Assembly (NCBI GenBank): GCA_035556655.1
Contig: DATMFW010000076.1
Span: forward strand, 1 to 30,629
Reading direction: 5' to 3'
Origin: JBDSKH01 sp035556655
GTDB lineage: Bacteria > Actinomycetota > Actinomycetes > Actinomycetales > Microbacteriaceae
DNA: 30,629 bases
Positions within the stretch are counted from its first letter, which is position 1. Each line of letters opens with the position of its first letter. The notes below the pieces were generated by a model. The model searched no databases, was not told the origin of the DNA, and saw only the letters and a program-made list of their open reading frames with translations. Shown one piece after another: positions 29,864 to 30,629 of the stretch. A program made the translations under genes and the position numbers.

Positions 29864-30629
29864 TTGACTTTCAGCGACCTCCAGATCGACCAGGACATGG
29901 TCGACGCCCTGGCGGCCAAGGGCATCATCGAGCCCTTCCCGATCCAGGCACAGACCATCCCTCTCGCCCTCTCCGGCCAGGACATCATCGGCCAGGCCAA
30001 GACCGGCACCGGCAAGACCTTCGGCTTCGGACTCCCCCTCATCCAGCGTCTCGGGCTCGAACCCGGTCCCGGCGTCCAGGCGCTCGTCGTGGTCCCCACC
30101 CGCGAGCTCTGCGTCCAGGTGGCGGAAGACCTCGAGCTGGCCACTTCGAACCGCGGCACCACCGTCGTCGCGATCTACGGCGGCAAGGCCTACGAGGGCC
30201 AGGTCGAGCAGCTCAAGGCCGGCGCCCAGATCGTCGTCGGTACGCCCGGCCGCCTGCTCGACCTCGCCGGTCAGCGTCTGCTGAGCCTCAAGGACGTGAA
30301 GGTGATGGTCCTCGACGAGGCCGACAAGATGCTCGACCTCGGCTTCCTGCCGGATGTCGAGAAGCTCTTCGCGCAGACCTCGCCCACCCGGCACACCATG
30401 CTCTTCTCGGCCACCATGCCCGGACCCGTGGTGGCGCTGGCCCGGCGGTTCATGAACAAGCCGATCCACATCCGCGCCTCGGACCCCGACGAGGGCCTGA
30501 CGCAGGCGAACATCAAGCATGTCATCTACCGCGCTCACGCCCTGGACAAGGACGAGGTCGTGGCCCGCATCCTGCAGGCCGAGGGCCGCGGGCGCACGGT
30601 GATCTTCACCCGCACCAAGCGGGCCGCCG
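29864..30629 (+). CDS. rhlE: DEAD-box RNA helicase, RhlE-type, N-terminal part (runs off the window)
   Basis: The first 255 codons of a DEAD-box ATP-dependent RNA helicase that unwinds short RNA duplexes. The motor motifs are intact: Q motif with PFPIQ (24-28), motif I AKTGTGKT (45-52), motif Ia VPTRELCVQ (77-85), TPGRLLDLA, motif II DEAD (151-154), motif III SAT (182-184). The second RecA domain begins at the window end (VIFTRTKRAA). The sequence and its position by the ferritin-like gene match M. tuberculosis RhlE, Rv3211 (recalled). The TTG start is unusual; it is chosen because it gives the family-typical N-terminus (L/M)TFSDLQID and because no ATG or GTG stands in a suitable place. The next in-frame ATG, at codon 12, would cut the first helix. 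Confidence 0.93.
   Translation, partial: MTFSDLQIDQDMVDALAAKGIIEPFPIQAQTIPLALSGQDIIGQAKTGTGKTFGFGLPLIQRLGLEPGPGVQALVVVPTRELCVQVAEDLELATSNRGTTVVAIYGGKAYEGQVEQLKAGAQIVVGTPGRLLDLAGQRLLSLKDVKVMVLDEADKMLDLGFLPDVEKLFAQTSPTRHTMLFSATMPGPVVALARRFMNKPIHIRASDPDEGLTQANIKHVIYRAHALDKDEVVARILQAEGRGRTVIFTRTKRAA

Noticed and set aside
29771..30538. Long minus-strand extension of the ferritin-like gene
   Set aside because: The extension is antisense to the DEAD-box helicase, whose motifs are unmistakable; GTG 29770 has a TAGGCT hexamer at the right distance.
1..30629. Insertion sequence, prophage, toxin-antitoxin or defence island
   Set aside because: I looked for transposase, integrase, phage structural and defence motifs on both strands and found none. 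The helicase-nuclease genes are AdnAB, the housekeeping break-resection enzyme, not a defence system.

Overview
The window is high-GC DNA from an actinobacterium, most likely a member of Microbacteriaceae close to Microbacterium. The reasons are the GC-rich codon usage with frequent GTG and one TTG start, many genes with a TANNNT hexamer directly before the start codon instead of a ribosome binding site, and a gene order that matches, from memory, the Mycobacterium tuberculosis block Rv3193c to Rv3211. I see no insertion sequence, prophage, CRISPR array or recent-transfer signature. It is a chromosomal core region, not a genomic island.

Layout. 1-6482 holds metabolic and accessory genes: the start of a lipoprotein gene, a PLP aminotransferase, a TetR regulator, a nitrilase-family amidase, a second lipoprotein, a saccharopine-reductase-like gene followed by a BadF/NAGK-type kinase, and a VOC plus NTF2-like pair. 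6483-6740 holds a palindromic intergenic repeat, a terminator hairpin and the initiator tRNA-fMet. 6764-16791 is the conserved actinobacterial stretch: UPF0182 membrane protein, PDZ/Lon-like membrane protease, zincin-like DUF2342 protein, a stand-alone cyclodehydratase (ThiF/E1-like) protein, UvrD2-type helicase, NudC-type Nudix hydrolase and an APH-fold protein that has lost its catalytic residues. 16802-19082 is a divergent MFS exporter/LysR pair with two 17-bp operator-like sites between them. 19079-26665 is a minus-strand overlapping run adnA-adnB-M20 peptidase; AdnAB is the actinobacterial helicase-nuclease that resects double-strand breaks. 26757-30629 holds DUF3107, a small membrane protein, an Lrp/AsnC regulator divergent from alanine dehydrogenase (ald), a second intergenic palindrome, a ferritin-like protein and the start of an RhlE-type DEAD-box RNA helicase.

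How the genes work together. The firmest functional units are AdnA/AdnB (end resection) with UvrD2 nearby (helicase repair functions), Lrp with ald (alanine catabolism switch), LysR with the MFS exporter, and possibly aminotransferase with nitrilase (glutamine transaminase/omega-amidase type pathway). Several proteins keep a familiar fold but have lost its catalytic or metal-binding residues (the APH-like protein, the DUF2342 protein, the NudC zinc ribbon). Together with an orphan E1-like protein, they are the most unusual content. I found no clear undescribed defence or mobile system; the candidate novelties are these degenerate enzymes and the promoter architecture.
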